The position numbers and the translations under genes were made by a program. A model generated the notes under the pieces. The model saw only the letters and a program-made list of their open reading frames with translations. It was not told the DNA's origin and ran no database searches. This document shows positions 4,894-5,434 of a DNA stretch of 5,434 nucleotides, one piece after another; within the stretch, counting starts at the first letter, position 1, and every line of letters begins with the position of its first letter. The DNA lies in contig JAICSG010000320.1 in assembly GCA_025937035.1 (NCBI GenBank), forward strand, positions 1 to 5,434, given 5' to 3'. The DNA is from Thermoanaerobaculia bacterium. GTDB taxonomy: Bacteria > Acidobacteriota > Thermoanaerobaculia > Multivoradales > UBA5704.

Positions 4894-5434
4894 TCGGCCG
4901 GGATGTACTTTCCCACGATCGGCGCCAGGGCCTTCAGGGTCTCGGCCGGGATCATGGAGCGCTCGGTGATCAGCGAGTGCTTGAGGGCCTCTTCACACAG
5001 GCAGCCGCGGGAGTGCGGCTCGCCGATCCGCCTGAGCATCTGGCGCACCACCTCCTGGGACATCTTGACGTTCTGCCCGATCACCTCCATCACCGAGATG
5101 CCGGAGACCGCCTCCTCCGTCTCGTGCCAGCAGTCGTAGTCGGTGACCATGGAGAGGGAGACGTAGCAGATCTCGGCCTCGCGGGCGAGCTTGGCCTCCT
5201 GGAGGTTGGTCATGCCGATGATGTCCGCCCCCATGCTCCGGTAGTGCTCGGACTCGGCGCGGGTGGAGAACTGCGGCCCCTCCATGCAGATGTAGGTGCC
5301 CCCCTGGTGGACGGGGGCTCCGGCGGCGCGCGCCGCCTCCGCCGCGATGCCCACCAGCCGCGGGCAGATCGGCTTGGCCATCGAGACGTGGGCCACCAGG
5401 CCATTGCCGAAGAAGGTGTCCGGACGGTGCCGGG
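4890..5434 (-). CDS. mtnP: S-methyl-5'-thioadenosine phosphorylase, C-terminal part (gene runs off the right edge)
   Basis: The frame is open to the window edge. About 180 C-terminal residues are visible, compared with roughly 285-295 for a full protein, so the N-terminal phosphate-binding part lies outside. The enzyme phosphorolyses methylthioadenosine to adenine and methylthioribose-1-phosphate in methionine and adenine salvage. Visible landmarks in order are TFFGNGLVAHVSMAKPICP, the EGPQFSTRAESEHYRSMGAD block, GMTNLQEAKLAREAEICY, and VTDYDCWHE, whose Asp residues favour 6-aminopurines. Those Asp residues separate MTA phosphorylases from the related inosine/guanosine phosphorylases. A GTG at 5396 is an internal valine codon, not the start. 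Its TGA overlaps the surE ATG. The operon promoter must lie beyond the window. Confidence 0.94.
   Translation of the reverse strand, partial: RHRPDTFFGNGLVAHVSMAKPICPRLVGIAAEAARAAGAPVHQGGTYICMEGPQFSTRAESEHYRSMGADIIGMTNLQEAKLAREAEICYVSLSMVTDYDCWHETEEAVSGISVMEVIGQNVKMSQEVVRQMLRRIGEPHSRGCLCEEALKHSLITERSMIPAETLKALAPIVGKYIPAE

Noticed and set aside
4213..5139. A 308-codon plus-strand open frame over surE and mtnP
   Set aside because: Its composition is that of a reverse-complement shadow, and the minus-strand genes beneath it carry full family motifs.

Overview
The window comes from a high-G+C bacterial chromosome (45 of 60 bases are G/C in 1441-1500). It has two unlike halves that meet at a tRNA-Arg gene. 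Phylum cannot be fixed from so little sequence. The salvage operon and its composition would suit soil or sediment lineages such as Rokubacteria/Methylomirabilota or a deltaproteobacterial group, but this is only a guess.

Right half (2549-5434, all minus strand): a compact housekeeping operon read right to left. Its order is mtnP (5' end beyond the window), surE, pcm, an acylphosphatase gene, apt, then tRNA-Arg(CCU). The first three junctions are 4-base ATGA overlaps. The apt start follows 11 bases after the acylphosphatase stop and has a strong ribosome binding site. The genes share a theme: MtnP releases adenine from methylthioadenosine, Apt turns adenine into AMP, SurE dephosphorylates nucleotides, Pcm uses SAM to repair isoaspartyl proteins, and acylphosphatase hydrolyses acyl phosphates. 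A perfect TATAAT sits just upstream of the tRNA.

Left half (1-2548): accessory DNA that looks like the wreck of a natural-product locus. From left to right it holds (i) an ATP-grasp peptide-maturase-like gene with a large internal deletion and a frame change, in DNA of clearly lower G+C; (ii) a small XRE-type regulator on the minus strand; (iii) a 253-bp intergenic region with a perfect 13-bp dyad next to the regulator start; (iv) an apparently intact clavaminate synthase/VioC-like Fe(II)/2-oxoglutarate oxygenase on the plus strand; and (v) a mutilated NRPS condensation-domain fragment on the minus strand, squeezed between the oxygenase and the tRNA 3' end.

The oxygenase family commonly beta-hydroxylates amino acids for NRPS products. 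An intact oxygenase and regulator flanked by NRPS and ATP-grasp debris, beside a tRNA gene, therefore suggest a decayed or rearranged biosynthetic island. No CRISPR array, insertion sequence, integrase or complete new system is visible.
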